This document shows positions 53,329 through 64,000 of a stretch of DNA of 64,000 nt, one piece after another. The notes beneath the pieces are model-generated. The model was not told the DNA's origin. It did not search any database and worked only from the letters and a program-made list of their open reading frames with translations. The translations under genes were made by a program, and so were the position numbers. Positions within the stretch are counted from its first letter, which is position 1. Each line of letters opens with the position of its first letter. The stretch is from Schizosaccharomyces osmophilus (lineage: Eukaryota > Ascomycota > Schizosaccharomycetes > Schizosaccharomycetales > Schizosaccharomycetaceae): NCBI RefSeq assembly GCF_027921745.1, contig NC_079238.1, positions 4,960,001 to 5,024,000 of the forward strand, written 5' to 3'.

Positions 53329-54411
53329 ATGGCGAAAAGACATAGAACTGATGATAGTGATTCGGATTCAAACGATTCCGCTTCCTATTATCACCGGAAA
53401 AGAAAACATTCTCATCGCCCCCGAGATTATCATGGACCCGCAAAGAATGTCTGCATTCTTGAACGAAAAACTCAAAAATTAACATCACTTATTAAACATT
53501 ATTTGGAAGAATCAAAACGATCTACCAAAGATGATATCACTGCCGTCCTACCTGGCTATGCTTATGGTAGTTTGGAAGGTCTTTATGAAATATTAAAAAG
53601 TCGTAACAGCAATTTACAGTCAGGTACTTCAAAACCCCCGAATTTACCTACTTATGAAGTGAACCCTTCTTTACCTGTTTCTGAAAATAATACAGCTAAC
53701 CAAGAACAAGAAGAAGGAGAATACCCTCCACCCCTACCAGATCTGCATTCAGACAAGCTTCGAAGACAAGTTTTTACCCATATTTCGCGAGCCTATGAAC
53801 TCTACCCAAACCAGTCAAATCCTAGCGAGCTTCTTGATATTCATAACGAAAGGCTCGAATTCCTTGGCGATAGTTTCTTCAATATGTTTACCACGAGAAT
53901 AATTTTCAAGTCATTTCCTCAAATGGATGAGGGCAATTTATCGAAACTTCGAGCCAAGTTTGTAGGAAACGAATGTGCTGATCAGTTTGCTCGATTGTAT
54001 GGTTTTGACAAAAGGCTTGTACTAAGCTATTCTGCCGAAAAAGATCAACTTCGAAAATCACAGAAGGTGATTGCAGATACTTTCGAAGCTTACGTTGGTG
54101 CATTAATTCTTGACAATCAAGAAGAGACTGCATTCAATTGGATACGACAGCTACTTGATCCTAAAATAAAGAGTACTATTGTTCAAGGGCCTATAGATAA
54201 ACTTGCCAAGTCAAAGCTATTTCACAAATACAGCACCCAAGGTCACATAGAGTATCGTTGGGTCGATGGAGCAGGAGGTTCTTCTGAAGGATATATAATA
54301 GCGTGTATATTTAACGGTAAAGAAATTGCTCGAGCTTGGGGAGCAAACCAAAAGGATGCTGGTTCACGAGCCGCTATGGAAGCTTTAAAGGTTCTTCCAA
54401 AAGGAAGGTGA
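53329..54411 (+). CDS. pac1: Ribonuclease III Pac1
   Basis: Single exon, 360 residues from the first ATG. The basic/Ser-rich N-terminus (RKRKHSHRPR) carries a likely nuclear signal. The RNase III signature HNERLEFLGDS (172-182) and the second catalytic block ADTFEAYVGAL (249-259) supply the four metal-binding acids. A double-stranded RNA-binding domain (about 285-357) ends KDAGSRAAMEALKVL. Pac1 cleaves the 3' external spacer of pre-rRNA, snRNA precursors and other hairpins in the nucleus. Order matches S. pombe SPBC119.11c. Confidence 0.96.
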   Translation: MAKRHRTDDSDSDSNDSASYYHRKRKHSHRPRDYHGPAKNVCILERKTQKLTSLIKHYLEESKRSTKDDITAVLPGYAYGSLEGLYEILKSRNSNLQSGTSKPPNLPTYEVNPSLPVSENNTANQEQEEGEYPPPLPDLHSDKLRRQVFTHISRAYELYPNQSNPSELLDIHNERLEFLGDSFFNMFTTRIIFKSFPQMDEGNLSKLRAKFVGNECADQFARLYGFDKRLVLSYSAEKDQLRKSQKVIADTFEAYVGALILDNQEETAFNWIRQLLDPKIKSTIVQGPIDKLAKSKLFHKYSTQGHIEYRWVDGAGGSSEGYIIACIFNGKEIARAWGANQKDAGSRAAMEALKVLPKGR

Positions 54412-54883
54412 CAATCCTTCGTGAAATGATAACATTTGTCTCATTTCCAGATTTTAGTTGTCCTCCACCTTTGTCCTTTAAAATTCCTAGATGTGCCATC
54501 CAAAACTCAATTTTGTCATTTATTTTTATTATTTACTTTTGGAATAATAGGTTTTGTAAGCATAATACATTCTTTATACTTATTACGATTATTATTTTAA
54601 AAAAAGTAAATTACCATCTTTATTGTCAAGGCTTGAGTTTTAAAAACGCAGCATAATATTTTTGAAAGACTAGATTTCCTAAAGAACAGCTACGGACTCT
54701 AAGAACAAGTATTGATTCCTTTCGCGTCTTTCTAACGAGTATCGAAAACGAAAGTTATAAGAAAACCAAAAATTCACAAGAAAGTTTTTTTTCCAATTAT
54801 CGTATAGAGTGGTGGTATTATGGTCTAATTTACATATCATCACAATGTTTTTAGGAGCTAGGATGCTAGACAACGAAAACATC
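54412..54883. other. Convergent 3' spacer pac1/asn1
   Basis: About 470 AT-rich bases. Nothing recognised. Confidence 0.5.
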
Positions 54884-56560
54884 TTAGTCAAGGTGAGCAA
54901 CGTGAGAAGCCTGGAAACGACCAGAAGGATCAGCAGGACAACCCCATTCTGCCTTGGGAATCCAGCGCATAACTGTGTCGGCACATTGCGCAGGGAAGAT
55001 TTCGTCAAACATTTTACGGTACCAGTAAGCTTCCTTAGTATCAGGAATATCGCTGCCCCATTCCTTTCTAGGTACAGCGAATTCTTCATCTGATACAGCC
55101 AACTCAGCGGTATCCTTCAAAGCATCAATCCAAGAGTAACCGACACCATCTGAAAATTGTTCCTTTTGTCTCCAAAGAATGTCTTCGGGTAGGTATGGTT
55201 TGACATTTGGCTCATCGGATGTATCGAAGGCCTTACGGATGATGTGCTTCTCTTTACGGCCGTTAATGTACATCTTTTCTTTAGGATCAACGTTAAGAGT
55301 GACTTCCAAGAAATCCTTGTCCAAGAAGGGAACACGAGCTTCAAGACCCCAAGCCATGGTGGATTTGTTGGCACGCAAACAATCAGCCAAGTGCAAGCCC
55401 TTGACACGGCGAACGCATTCAGAATGGAAATCAGCAGGACTAGGAGCGTTGCCAAAGTAAAGATAACCGCCGAAGATTTCATCAGAACCTTCACCAGACA
55501 AGACCATTTTAACACCTTGGGCCTTGATTTTACGAGAAAGCAAGTACATGGGTGTACTGGCACGAATAGTAGTAACATCATAAGTTTCAAGATGGAAAAT
55601 AACATCACGAAGGGCGTCGAGACCTTCGTCGATGGTGAAGGTGTGTTCATGGTGGATGGTGCCCAAAAACTCGGCGACCTTACGAGCGGCAAGCAAGTCA
55701 GGAGAGCCTGGCAAACCGATAGCAAAGGAGTGAACCTTGGGCCAAGACATGATAGTACGGGCTTCTTCACTTTCAGTATCTTTGCTATTAACAATCTTTT
55801 CAGTTTCGCGAACAGCAATAGATGCAATCAAGCTAGAGTCCAAACCACCAGAGAGAAGAACACCATAAGGAACCTCGGCCATAAGACGCTTGCGGACAGC
55901 AGCTTCCAAAGAGTCACGAAGAAGCTTATAGTCGACGGGATTAGTGGGGATGCGGTCTTCATCCCACCAGGAGGGGTTGAAATAACGAACGGCTTGGTTG
56001 GTTTCCGAATCATAGTAATGACCAGGAGGGAAAGCAATAATTTTGTCACAGACAGGATGCAAAGCCTTCAACTCAGAAGCAAAGTGCACAGTTTCGGGAC
56101 TTTGAGAGTTGAAACCTTGATACAAAGTGGTAATACCAATGGGGTCACGAGCAGCAACCACTTTGTCCTTGTTTTGGTCATACAAGACAAAAGAAAACAT
56201 ACCATCGAGGAGGTCAGCACAAGCGGCGCCATGTTCCTGGTATAAGTACAGAATGACTTCACAATCGGAGTGAGTTCTAAAGTTGTAAGAGTTCTTCAAA
56301 GACTGGCGCAATTGAAGGTGATTGTAAATTTCACCGTTGACAGAGAGAACCAGCTTACCATCCTCAGAGGTAATGGGTTGGGCACCACTGTCGACACCGA
56401 CAATGGCCAAGCGCTCATGGCAAAGAATAGTTTTGTTACGAATAGCTTTACCAGACCAATCTGGCCCACGATGGCGCAATTGTTTTGACAAGTAAAGAGC
56501 CTTGGGCTTGAAGGCTTCAATATCCTCAGCAACACGATGAACGGCTAGAATACCACACAT
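54884..56560 (-). CDS. asn1: Asparagine synthetase (glutamine-hydrolysing)
   Basis: Single exon, 558 residues. MCGILAVH exposes the catalytic Cys2 of the class II glutaminase after Met removal; [13 protein letters not shown] and SVNGEIYNH complete that domain. The synthetase domain has the PP-loop [12 protein letters not shown] and the [11 protein letters not shown] motif. It makes asparagine from aspartate, glutamine and ATP. The gene is markedly richer in preferred codons than its neighbours, giving long spurious antisense frames, a sign of high expression. Order matches S. pombe SPBC119.10. Confidence 0.97.
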   Translation of the reverse strand: MCGILAVHRVAEDIEAFKPKALYLSKQLRHRGPDWSGKAIRNKTILCHERLAIVGVDSGAQPITSEDGKLVLSVNGEIYNHLQLRQSLKNSYNFRTHSDCEVILYLYQEHGAACADLLDGMFSFVLYDQNKDKVVAARDPIGITTLYQGFNSQSPETVHFASELKALHPVCDKIIAFPPGHYYDSETNQAVRYFNPSWWDEDRIPTNPVDYKLLRDSLEAAVRKRLMAEVPYGVLLSGGLDSSLIASIAVRETEKIVNSKDTESEEARTIMSWPKVHSFAIGLPGSPDLLAARKVAEFLGTIHHEHTFTIDEGLDALRDVIFHLETYDVTTIRASTPMYLLSRKIKAQGVKMVLSGEGSDEIFGGYLYFGNAPSPADFHSECVRRVKGLHLADCLRANKSTMAWGLEARVPFLDKDFLEVTLNVDPKEKMYINGRKEKHIIRKAFDTSDEPNVKPYLPEDILWRQKEQFSDGVGYSWIDALKDTAELAVSDEEFAVPRKEWGSDIPDTKEAYWYRKMFDEIFPAQCADTVMRWIPKAEWGCPADPSGRFQASHVAHLD

Positions 56561-57599
56561 ATTCCTAAATTACTACAAGACAAGCAATTGGGGTTTAAAT
56601 TTGTTTCTTTGTATTATCCACGACAAAACAGGTGTTTATAAACGGGATTATTAATTTTTCGCAGATTTGCTTACAGGACCGAATTATCCGAATTATCCGC
56701 CGGACGAACGATAATACTTCTAACCAAAAAAAAAAATTGGCGATTTAGTTTCAATACAATTACCTAAAATGACAGTGTTATGGTAAAGGACAAGTTTTAA
56801 TTCCCTTTATGAGATTTCTATATTGAATCAGTGATGATCACAGATGTAACGATAAAACCCGATACCTTCTACATCAGTAAATTGCTGTAGATAAGAATAA
56901 GGCGGTACAAGGAATACAAACAATACGAATTTGTGAATCGATCAAATACCTTATATAAATACGACAGCTCCAAACAACCTACCGTAAAATAGATAACGTA
57001 TTGGACCAATCCGTGTCAAAGTTAAAGGTAATCCGATAAAAGACACTTAATCATATGATTGCGCCACTACGAAGAACCACGTTAATTCAGCCCGTTCTAT
57101 ACGAATCCATGGCACCATATTTTTACCTTTAGCTTCTACTTCCCATTTGCATTGTGCACAAATAAAGCCAAAAAAGTGCCATTGACGAAGGATTTTTGAA
57201 ATTTTTGTGGATATATAAATCTATCAGACTTGAAATACCTTAGATTCGTTGTTTTTTGAACGAAATCACTTGTATATTCATTGAGTTTGCGTCGTCGAAA
57301 GGTTTGGTAAACATTCATTCCTATCATCAAGCGACCGAATTTATTTGTTGTTTTCAGTTCCTAAACTGAGTTACATTTCATTTGTTTGTTTGGAAATTTC
57401 CTAATTGCAGAATCTTCGGTTCAAACCCTTTTCACTGGGTACATTAAGTCAATTTCTCTTTTGTTGACTAGCGCTTGTCTTTTCGAACTCTTTTATCTAT
57501 CTATACGGTATAGTCGTTTCTCTTCTTTTCTACTGTGCCGTCTTTAGCGAAAGCTATCTATTTTACTCCCTTTTTATTTTCCCTCCAATTTGACTCATT
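56561..57599. other. 1.04 kb divergent promoter region asn1/ORMDL
   Basis: AT-rich; pyrimidine-rich stretch before the ORMDL ATG (57470-57560). No other gene recognised. Confidence 0.5.
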
Positions 57600-58268
57600 A
57601 TGGGCAGCAGCAGTCGTAGAAGATCCTCTTCCTTGGTCACCAAGGTACCGAATCCAACCATTGATGACCGATTGGATCAAGGATCTGCCACTAATTATAA
57701 CTCCAATTGGGTGAACTATAAAGGTATGCATAGATGATTGAACGGGCTTTGTGTATTCTTCTGCGTTCTGCACTCATGCTCTCGTCCTCATCCTCATCCT
57801 GTATTATGTATTATGTAAACTAACTAATTTTTAGGTGCTTGGATCATTCACATAGTTCTGATTGCAGCTCTCCGTCTTGTATTCCACGCAGTTCCATCCG
57901 TCTCTCGTGAGCTTGCCTGGACTCTCACCAACTTGACATATATGGCTGGATCGTTCACGATGTTTCACTGGGTAACCGGCACCCCTTTTGAATTCAATGG
58001 CGGTGCCTACGATCGACTTACAATGTGGGAACAACTTGATGAAGGAAATCAATATACTCCAGCACGGAAATATTTGCTGGTCTTGCCCATTATCTTGTTT
58101 CTTTTGAGCACTCATTACACTCATTATAACGGTTGGATGTTTTTGGTCAATATATGGGCTCTTTTCATGGTATTGATTCCAAAACTCCCTGCCGTTCACA
58201 GAAAACGAATTTTCGGTATACAGAAATTTGCCCTTCATGACGACGAAAGTGAGACCGTATCTCGTTAG
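57600..58268 (+). CDS. ORMDL-family regulator of serine palmitoyltransferase
   Basis: Two exons, 57600-57723 and 57835-58268 (111 bp intron, CTAAC/CTAAT branch), 185 residues. The N-terminus MGSSSRRRSSSLVTK is a phosphorylation-type Ser cluster as in yeast Orm1/2. The join gives NSNWVNYKGAWIIHIVLIAAL. Four membrane segments follow, with the ORMDL hallmarks FHWVTGTPFEFNGGAYDRLT and MWEQLDEGNQYTPARKYL. Orm proteins sit in the ER and restrain the first step of sphingolipid synthesis. Order matches S. pombe SPBC119.09c. Convergent with pmk1. Confidence 0.96.
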
Positions 58269-59166
58269 ATTTGGAAATCTCCATTCACGTTTAACTTTTT
58301 TATTCCCGCGTTGATGCATCTGCTGTCTTGAAGTATTCACTGTTTGATTCACTGTTTTCTTTTCTTTCTTCCCGGATTTTCCATGAGGGTATCACCAGTA
58401 TCTCCTATGAATCTGTTAAACAACTTAAAAAATAGATTTTCTTTGATGACTCATTGTTTGACGTTGATTGTTTACTTATATATTCTTCTTTTCTATCCCT
58501 GATGTTTTTTTTTTTTTTACTTCAGTCTAACTTAGAAAATTGCTTTTATCATTTACCGTAAGGTTAAAAGACCGTTTTAAGCTCGCCGTAAGCCCTTTTC
58601 GTTGATTGTTTTCTCATTCTTCTCTTAATATCTGTTAGTTTAAAGTGTTTCTTTCAGGCGTCCCTAAAATGAAGGATAAAAGAAGTTGAAGTAGAAAAAC
58701 AAAAAAAAGAGGAAAAAAACTGACTTTTGTTTTGGAAGTTTATAAATCTCCATAGTCTGATAGAGGGTTAACACAATTGGCCCTCACATGTTTTTGAGTC
58801 AATAAATAATATTAATGTTTTTCCTGCATTTTTATTCATACGAGTTGAGTTCTACACAGTTTCTACTAGTATTTACTCGTTTGAATATAATTATTCTGTA
58901 ATTGAATGTATTGAATCCTTGCATGTCCCTACAAGGAAATATTGATTAAGCATGCGAAAAAAGTATTTAATATGAAGTCGTAGATGATAATGCAACCGTG
59001 GGGAATGAAAATGCTATGCAATGAGCGTAATGAACTAAATGTAACCACATGGACTAAGAGGGACAGTATTGAGGGCTTTAATGCGAAAAGAACGGTGCAA
59101 AGAAGAGTGACCGGAAATAAACCAATATACAAACATGAGAAACATCAGATAAACGAATAAAACCAA
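58269..59166. other. 0.9 kb convergent 3' spacer ORMDL/pmk1
   Basis: AT-rich with a T-run at 58507-58518. Long for a convergent spacer; no gene or RNA recognised. Confidence 0.5.
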
Positions 59167-60726
59167 TTATTTCCTTGGAGGAACTCCACGATAACTGGCT
59201 TGATGTTGAGCAGCCATCATCTCATTTAAATGGGCTGGGCTACCATTTTTGCCAACATGGGGTTGTTGATAAGTGCCGTTCATATGGTTGGTAAAAGGGT
59301 TTCCATAAACAATATTTTGAGTGGATTGGGGAACTGAAATACTTGGATGAGGTTGTAAGGGGGTACGACGACGTACCTTATGGCGGAACTTCAAAACTTC
59401 GTCTAATATTTCACGTTTCAGATCTTTGATGTCTTCGAGAGATTCAAAGCTAAAATCAAAATTAAAATCGCATACGGGTTCATCAGTTGGATCATGCCAA
59501 ACAGCCAAATAGGGATGTTCCAAAGCCTCCTCAACAGAAATACGCCTTTGGGGATCAAATTCCAACAATTTCGAAAGTAAATCGAGAGCTAGAGGGTTTG
59601 CTCTAGGGAAATTAACTTGAAAAGGAATTGGTTTTTGTTTGGGGAGGCTTTTCACATAATCACGAGCGCGGGAACTGCTAATATGTGAAAGCGTTTCGTT
59701 ATCAGGTGTTCCAAGTTGATGCAAAATCAAATTCAGCTGATGGACATAATCTTTTCCTTTAAACAAAGGGGTACCACCTAAAAGCTCAGCTAAAATGCAT
59801 CCCACACTCCATACGTCCACGCCTTTGTGATAACTGCTAAAAGAAAGCATAATCTCCGGAGCTCTGTACCATCTAGTAGCTACATATTCAGTCATAAAAC
59901 CAAGATTTTCGTCGGCGTTTTCGGTACAACCACGAGCTAAACCAAAATCGCAGATCTTAAGTTCACAATCTGCGTTAACTAACAAATTACCCGGCTTTAA
60001 ATCGCGGTGAATTACATTAGCCGAATGAATGTATTTCAAACCGCACAGAATTTGATAGATAAAAGACTGAAAATGAGCGTCTGTTAAAGGTTGACCGGAC
60101 TTAATGATAGCATTTAAATCGGCTTCCATCTATTCCATTATTAGTAAGCAGCACTGGGAAAAGATTTCCGGATGAGTTACGCCATCTTAATTTGAACATA
60201 CCAATTCCTCGTAAATATATACTTCATTGAAGTTATAAGGGTTGATGATGTCCAGATCGTAAATGCAAGTAATCTAGATGGTTAATTATCGTGTTCATAA
60301 GCAAATCAATAACTAAAGCTCCATTATGATTCCTATTTCTCCCATGGAGCGATGTTTTCACTTCATACGTTTCGATGATTGCGCATATGAATCAATAGCT
60401 TGATTTCTCGAAGAGCACGTTTTGTTAAAATGGGTTTAGAGAAGACATTGGTAATCTTCTTAATGGCGACTGCCTCTTGGTCTTTACTCGCTACGTTTCG
60501 AGCCGCACAAACAATTCCGTATGCACCTTGACCCAACTCTTTAACAACCTCAAAATGGTTAGCTTTAGGCTTTCTACACACTATACTCACGAAAAAACCT
60601 ATCTAACTCCGTAACAAAGCCCACAAGGTAATTTCTTTGGCATTTCAGTCGCTTTCATACCTTAAAATTTGGTTCAACATACATCTCTTGATTGAACACT
60701 CGATATACTCGATGTCGACGATCCAT
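59167..60726 (-). CDS. pmk1: Cell-integrity MAP kinase Pmk1/Spm1
   Basis: Four exons: 60726-60661, 60548-60369, 60273-60202 and 60129-59167 (introns 112, 95 and 72 bp), 426 residues. [20 protein letters not shown] leads into the kinase domain: GQGAYG loop (28-33), VAIKKI lysine, IHRDLKPGN, and CDFGLARG. The activation-loop TEY is at Thr186/Tyr188 ([16 protein letters not shown]). It is the ERK-type kinase of the cell-integrity pathway (Mkh1-Pek1-Pmk1), acting on cell wall and chloride homeostasis. The tail after ~380 is Pro/Gln/Asn-rich. Order matches S. pombe SPBC119.08. Confidence 0.97.
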
Positions 60727-60937
60727 ATTGACCAGAAATATAAAAAAAGAACGACTAGTAAGTTTGGAGAAAGGTTCGTTCTTAATCACTGGTCTTAGAT
60801 GGTTTAATGCTCAGTTGACCTCAGTAACCGGGTTAACGAAACGCAGCATTGAATTCTCGAAACAAAAAAATCGAGAGGAAGTAAGACGGAGGAATTGTTA
60901 AATCAAAAGCTATTTGTATTGTATTCATAACTTTTTT

Positions 60938-63900
60938 TTAAGTCCATAACTCTAGAGTCCCCGATGCGTCAATAAGTAGTGTAAGAGCATAAGGCCGGTA
61001 AAGGAAAGCTATGTCAACAATGGGATAGAAGCGGTTTTCATTAGGAAGATACTTTTGCTGTTGAAGAAACAAAAGTGGTCGAGAAACACCTGAGGACTTC
61101 GGCCGGACCTGTGACGGTTCTACTGTTCGTAGTTGTACTGGAGGTGCATTCTGCAGAGTTGAAATTTTGGCTGTTTCAGTAATGTTGGTAATTGACAGGT
61201 TTTTAGACGGATTGCTCGTATCCCACATGTAGGCATGAGGACTTCCAGGAGAGACGACGACAAATAGAATCTTTCTTTCCGTTTGGGTTATCGTTGAGTC
61301 CTTCTGGTAGTAAACAGGGACTGACAAGCATGGCCATCCTGAATGATACACCTGAGGATCCTCTTGGGATGAATCATTCAAGTTATTTTGGGGAGGATCG
61401 CGAAGCCAGGACTGTTGGCGCAATTTCGAATCATTTGCATCATCGAGTTCCTGGTGTGTAGGAAATGGAGGCGGCACATCGGATTCCCAATTATCCAAAA
61501 ACATTTCTTCACATTTTCCTCGCTCGACATCAAAAATCAAAACCCCGGATGATAAACGATTCATTTCCTCGAATGAATTATCTTCAAAATCTTCAGTTTT
61601 TGTTTTTTCTCTTCTGTCTTTTCTCAGCCGACTAAAACTTATCGACACAGTCGTACATCCAAATACGGTAGAAATAGCTTTTACATCTTGGCTAGCGTTC
61701 CCTAGTACTGGTGTCGTCGGCCGTAAACTTTTAGAACTTCCGCTTGAGCTTCCCCCTAGTCCCATGGAGGATGGAGAGTCTATGTTTGGATTGTTAATCC
61801 CATCGCCGAACAGCGAAAATGCTGGTTCCTTTCTGAATCTTCCTGTCAAAAAATCGATTTTGTCTACTTTTGCTGATATCTTCCATGCTGTTGACAGAAT
61901 ATTGAAACGCAAATCCCACAACAGTAGCCAGCCTTTGGAAGTCCCTATAAGTGCCCATAGACATCCGTCAGAGACGGCAACTGAAGTGGCCGATCCACGG
62001 TCAATTGGCAACTGTATAGAAGCCAACGATTGCAAAGTTCCTGCTTCTAAATAGTAAAGCTTAGACCAAGCAGTTACTATTACTATGCGGATACTTCCGT
62101 CGTAAAAGTTTGCTGATTCCATTGATGTTATGGAATCATTGATGTCCATATTAGGAAGCCTGCTACTTGAAATAATTTTATGCTTTTGGTTGTAAACATC
62201 AAGCTGATGGACTTCAATAGATCCTTCTTGTGTAACAGATGCAAATGAATACGTATTTCCCATAAAGCATCCATTGACAACAGGAAACCGGCTTCTTTCT
62301 CCATTTCGACGAGTATGGCCATATGCCAATCGACATTCACACTTCCAAAGCGGAATTTGATGATCACTTTCAACCAATTGCCATGCCCGAACTAGCCCAT
62401 CTAATCCCAGTGTAACGAAAAACAAAGAATCAGGGCTTGCAATGATTCGCTTCATACCTCCCTCTTTGACATTTCCCAAATTCACCTGGGTAACACGGGA
62501 TCCCTCTGGTTGCCAGTCAGTCCCTTGTAAACCTTTATTCGATTGTTTGTTCGAGTTTGTAATTTTTCCTCTTCTGCGGAGTGAGATAGATGATGCCCAG
62601 CTAGGAGCGACGACAGGTCCAAAATCGACCGCAGCTACTGCAGCTTCGGCATAAATTTTATTAAGGTAGTTGGCTACATATGGGTTGCTTCCTGTATAAG
62701 AAGATTTCTTGGCGCCATCTCTTAAACTGAGTTCGTTCGCAACAAGGCCGAGTAACGTATTTGAGTTTGTCGACATAGTAGGACTTGACTGCTCTAGACC
62801 AGAAACCTTCGAGTCAACAGTTAAGCCATACTTGCCCATTCGCTTGTTTTTTCCAATTAATTCCCCTTCGACAGACGGTTCCCTGCTTAGTTGCTCATCG
62901 TTATTATGCATTCGATGTTGTATCAATTGAGTTGAAGACTCGTTGTCAGTAGAAAGCATAGAATTTTCCGTGGAATCAGTTCTTCTTCGCTGGTTAGTTG
63001 GTTTTCTGCGGTGCATGATTGCCTCAGACAAAGTATTAGCTTCGGAAGATTTGGATTTTTGGTGATGTTGCTTATCGTTTGCTCTTTCTTTCAACGACTT
63101 AGTAGTAGATCCAAACGCATTGGTCATGTCAGTTCCAACATAAGCTGCAGATTCAGGTGAAACCACATCTTCGGTTTGTGAATGCTTGGTGTGCGTGGAT
63201 TCTGCATATTTATTAACAACTGCTTCCACGTTTTCGGTTAATATATATGGTGAATAAGGAGCTTCAGGATTCCAAAATATCATCTCGGGCAATATGTGCA
63301 AAGGCGATTTGGGAGCTTCCTTTGATTGATTAAAAGCAAGCTCACTTTCCCGTTTTCTTATTAAAATTCCAGAGTTGGTAATCGTTCTAAATATGTATTC
63401 ACGAAGATTTCCAAGAATAAACAAATGCTCCTCCTTTATACCCATCTTCTGAATAATATCAATCCACTTGCGATCATTATTATTCAATTCGAGTGCTTCC
63501 GATGAAGTTAGTATCGTATGTCCCAAAATATAGAGCTTCTTTCTAGGTCGTAAATTTGAAATGAAATAATTTCCATTTTTTGTTCTCTCCGAACTCAGTT
63601 GTAAATCACCTATTTCATCATCATTGTTGGAAAGGTTAGGTGAGCGAACAGCCTTCCAAAATTCAGAGCTGTTGTCAGACTCAACAAACCAGTGTGTTAG
63701 TGTTGACCAAACTGAAGCCGGCACCATCGGAATAATAAAAAGATCGAGTTCTTCTAGACTATTTATGTCGTAAATAGGAGACAATAAATACGGAAGAAGC
63801 ACAGGCATTAAAATGCACTGTCGATCAACCTCTTCCAAACATTTGTAGGTGGAGTAAATTACTGAAAGGGTAGCCTTCCTAGTATAGATATTGGGTATTA

Positions 63901-64000
63901 TGGAAAAGGGTAGAATGAGATGAAGGATCTTAAGGATAACGAGTTTGTCAAACAAGTGAAGCTCAATGAGTGCAGCAAACGATTCTAATACGCTCTCCAA
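60938..64000 (-). CDS. ppk19: Vps15-type regulatory kinase of PI 3-kinase, C-terminal part only
   Basis: The frame is open through the right edge, so the kinase domain and myristoylation site lie outside. Visible are ~1020 residues. First comes the end of the helical (HEAT-like) region (NLRPRKKLYILGHTIL, WIDIIQKMGIKEEHLFILGNLREY). A long Ser/Asn-rich linker follows, and then the WD40 propeller opened by VNLGNVKEGGMKRIIASPDSLFF and closed by ALTLLIDASGTLELWT at the very C-terminus. Vps15 anchors and activates Vps34 for PI3P synthesis in autophagy and endosomal sorting. An extra Ser-rich loop interrupts the propeller (about 61690-61770). Order matches S. pombe SPBC119.07. Confidence 0.93.
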   Translation of the reverse strand: MESVLESFAALIELHLFDKLVILKILHLILPFSIIPNIYTRKATLSVIYSTYKCLEEVDRQCILMPVLLPYLLSPIYDINSLEELDLFIIPMVPASVWSTLTHWFVESDNSSEFWKAVRSPNLSNNDDEIGDLQLSSERTKNGNYFISNLRPRKKLYILGHTILTSSEALELNNNDRKWIDIIQKMGIKEEHLFILGNLREYIFRTITNSGILIRKRESELAFNQSKEAPKSPLHILPEMIFWNPEAPYSPYILTENVEAVVNKYAESTHTKHSQTEDVVSPESAAYVGTDMTNAFGSTTKSLKERANDKQHHQKSKSSEANTLSEAIMHRRKPTNQRRRTDSTENSMLSTDNESSTQLIQHRMHNNDEQLSREPSVEGELIGKNKRMGKYGLTVDSKVSGLEQSSPTMSTNSNTLLGLVANELSLRDGAKKSSYTGSNPYVANYLNKIYAEAAVAAVDFGPVVAPSWASSISLRRRGKITNSNKQSNKGLQGTDWQPEGSRVTQVNLGNVKEGGMKRIIASPDSLFFVTLGLDGLVRAWQLVESDHQIPLWKCECRLAYGHTRRNGERSRFPVVNGCFMGNTYSFASVTQEGSIEVHQLDVYNQKHKIISSSRLPNMDINDSITSMESANFYDGSIRIVIVTAWSKLYYLEAGTLQSLASIQLPIDRGSATSVAVSDGCLWALIGTSKGWLLLWDLRFNILSTAWKISAKVDKIDFLTGRFRKEPAFSLFGDGINNPNIDSPSSMGLGGSSSGSSKSLRPTTPVLGNASQDVKAISTVFGCTTVSISFSRLRKDRREKTKTEDFEDNSFEEMNRLSSGVLIFDVERGKCEEMFLDNWESDVPPPFPTHQELDDANDSKLRQQSWLRDPPQNNLNDSSQEDPQVYHSGWPCLSVPVYYQKDSTITQTERKILFVVVSPGSPHAYMWDTSNPSKNLSITNITETAKISTLQNAPPVQLRTVEPSQVRPKSSGVSRPLLFLQQQKYLPNENRFYPIVDIAFLYRPYALTLLIDASGTLELWT

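Noticed and set aside
55244-56245. 333-codon plus-strand open frame antisense to asn1
   Set aside because: Arises from the strong codon preference of asn1; no ATG-led domain, no family resemblance, and three further antisense or shifted frames occur in the same gene.
57831-58352. 173-codon minus-strand frame over the ORMDL gene
   Set aside because: Antisense shadow of exon 2 with no recognisable domain.
1-64000. Transposons, LTR elements, CRISPR arrays or viral fossils
   Set aside because: Looked for terminal repeats, polymerase or integrase motifs and regular spacer repeats; none were seen.

Overview
This is nuclear DNA of a fission yeast (genus Schizosaccharomyces). The evidence is many short introns (about 36-190 bp, mostly 40-60) with GTAWGT-like donors and CTAAC/CTAAT/CTGAC branch sites, a HomolD box in front of a ribosomal protein gene, an upstream TATA at a tRNA gene, and a gene order that I recall as collinear with Schizosaccharomyces pombe chromosome II: bag102 and gyp1 (SPBC530.03c/.01), then SPBC577.15c down to .02, then SPBC119.17 down to .07, with strands in step. 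The proteins are clearly diverged from S. pombe, so this is a sister species. The S. octosporus / S. osmophilus / S. cryophilus group is my best guess, as an inference. Names rest on protein motifs plus this remembered order; no search was run.

Layout. 0-15.8 kb: bag102 (cut by the window edge), a 2.3 kb stretch with no gene, gyp1, sim3 (CENP-A chaperone), spa1 (ornithine decarboxylase antizyme with a +1 frameshift and two introns), syj2 (phosphoinositide phosphatase), mug71/dph6 (diphthamide ligase) and a DUF3074 gene. 15.8-23.9 kb: an interruption of the conserved order. An old-yellow-enzyme homologue and a D-2-hydroxyacid dehydrogenase sit between the DUF3074 gene and proteasome beta-7, and an unrecognised membrane-anchored protein sits between beta-7 and ckn1. 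24-38.6 kb: ckn1 (CSA homologue), txl1, ubp10 (Sad1/USP39), stt4 (PI 4-kinase, 11 exons), rec27, tho5, a NAT9-type acetyltransferase and rpl38. 39-64 kb: cym1, a DENN (Anr2/DENND11-like) gene, gpn1, rti1, tRNA-Ser(AGA), mdm35, prp31, rud3, pac1, asn1, an ORMDL gene, pmk1 and ppk19/vps15 (cut by the right edge).

Several genes share pathways. syj2, stt4 and ppk19 act in phosphoinositide metabolism and trafficking; gyp1, rud3 and the DENN gene act in Golgi or vesicle traffic. rec27 and rti1 act in recombination, ubp10 and prp31 in the U4/U6.U5 tri-snRNP, and tho5 in mRNP export. mdm35 and ORMDL act in lipid homeostasis.

The most unusual items are the spliced antizyme frameshift gene, the redox-gene pair inserted into an otherwise collinear block (the flavoenzyme has Phe where the catalytic Tyr is expected), the unknown tail-anchored protein, two enzyme domains that have lost their catalytic cysteine (the SAC domain of syj2, and ubp10), and single-codon or eight-base first exons (rpl38, stt4). 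I saw no transposon, retroelement or CRISPR array.
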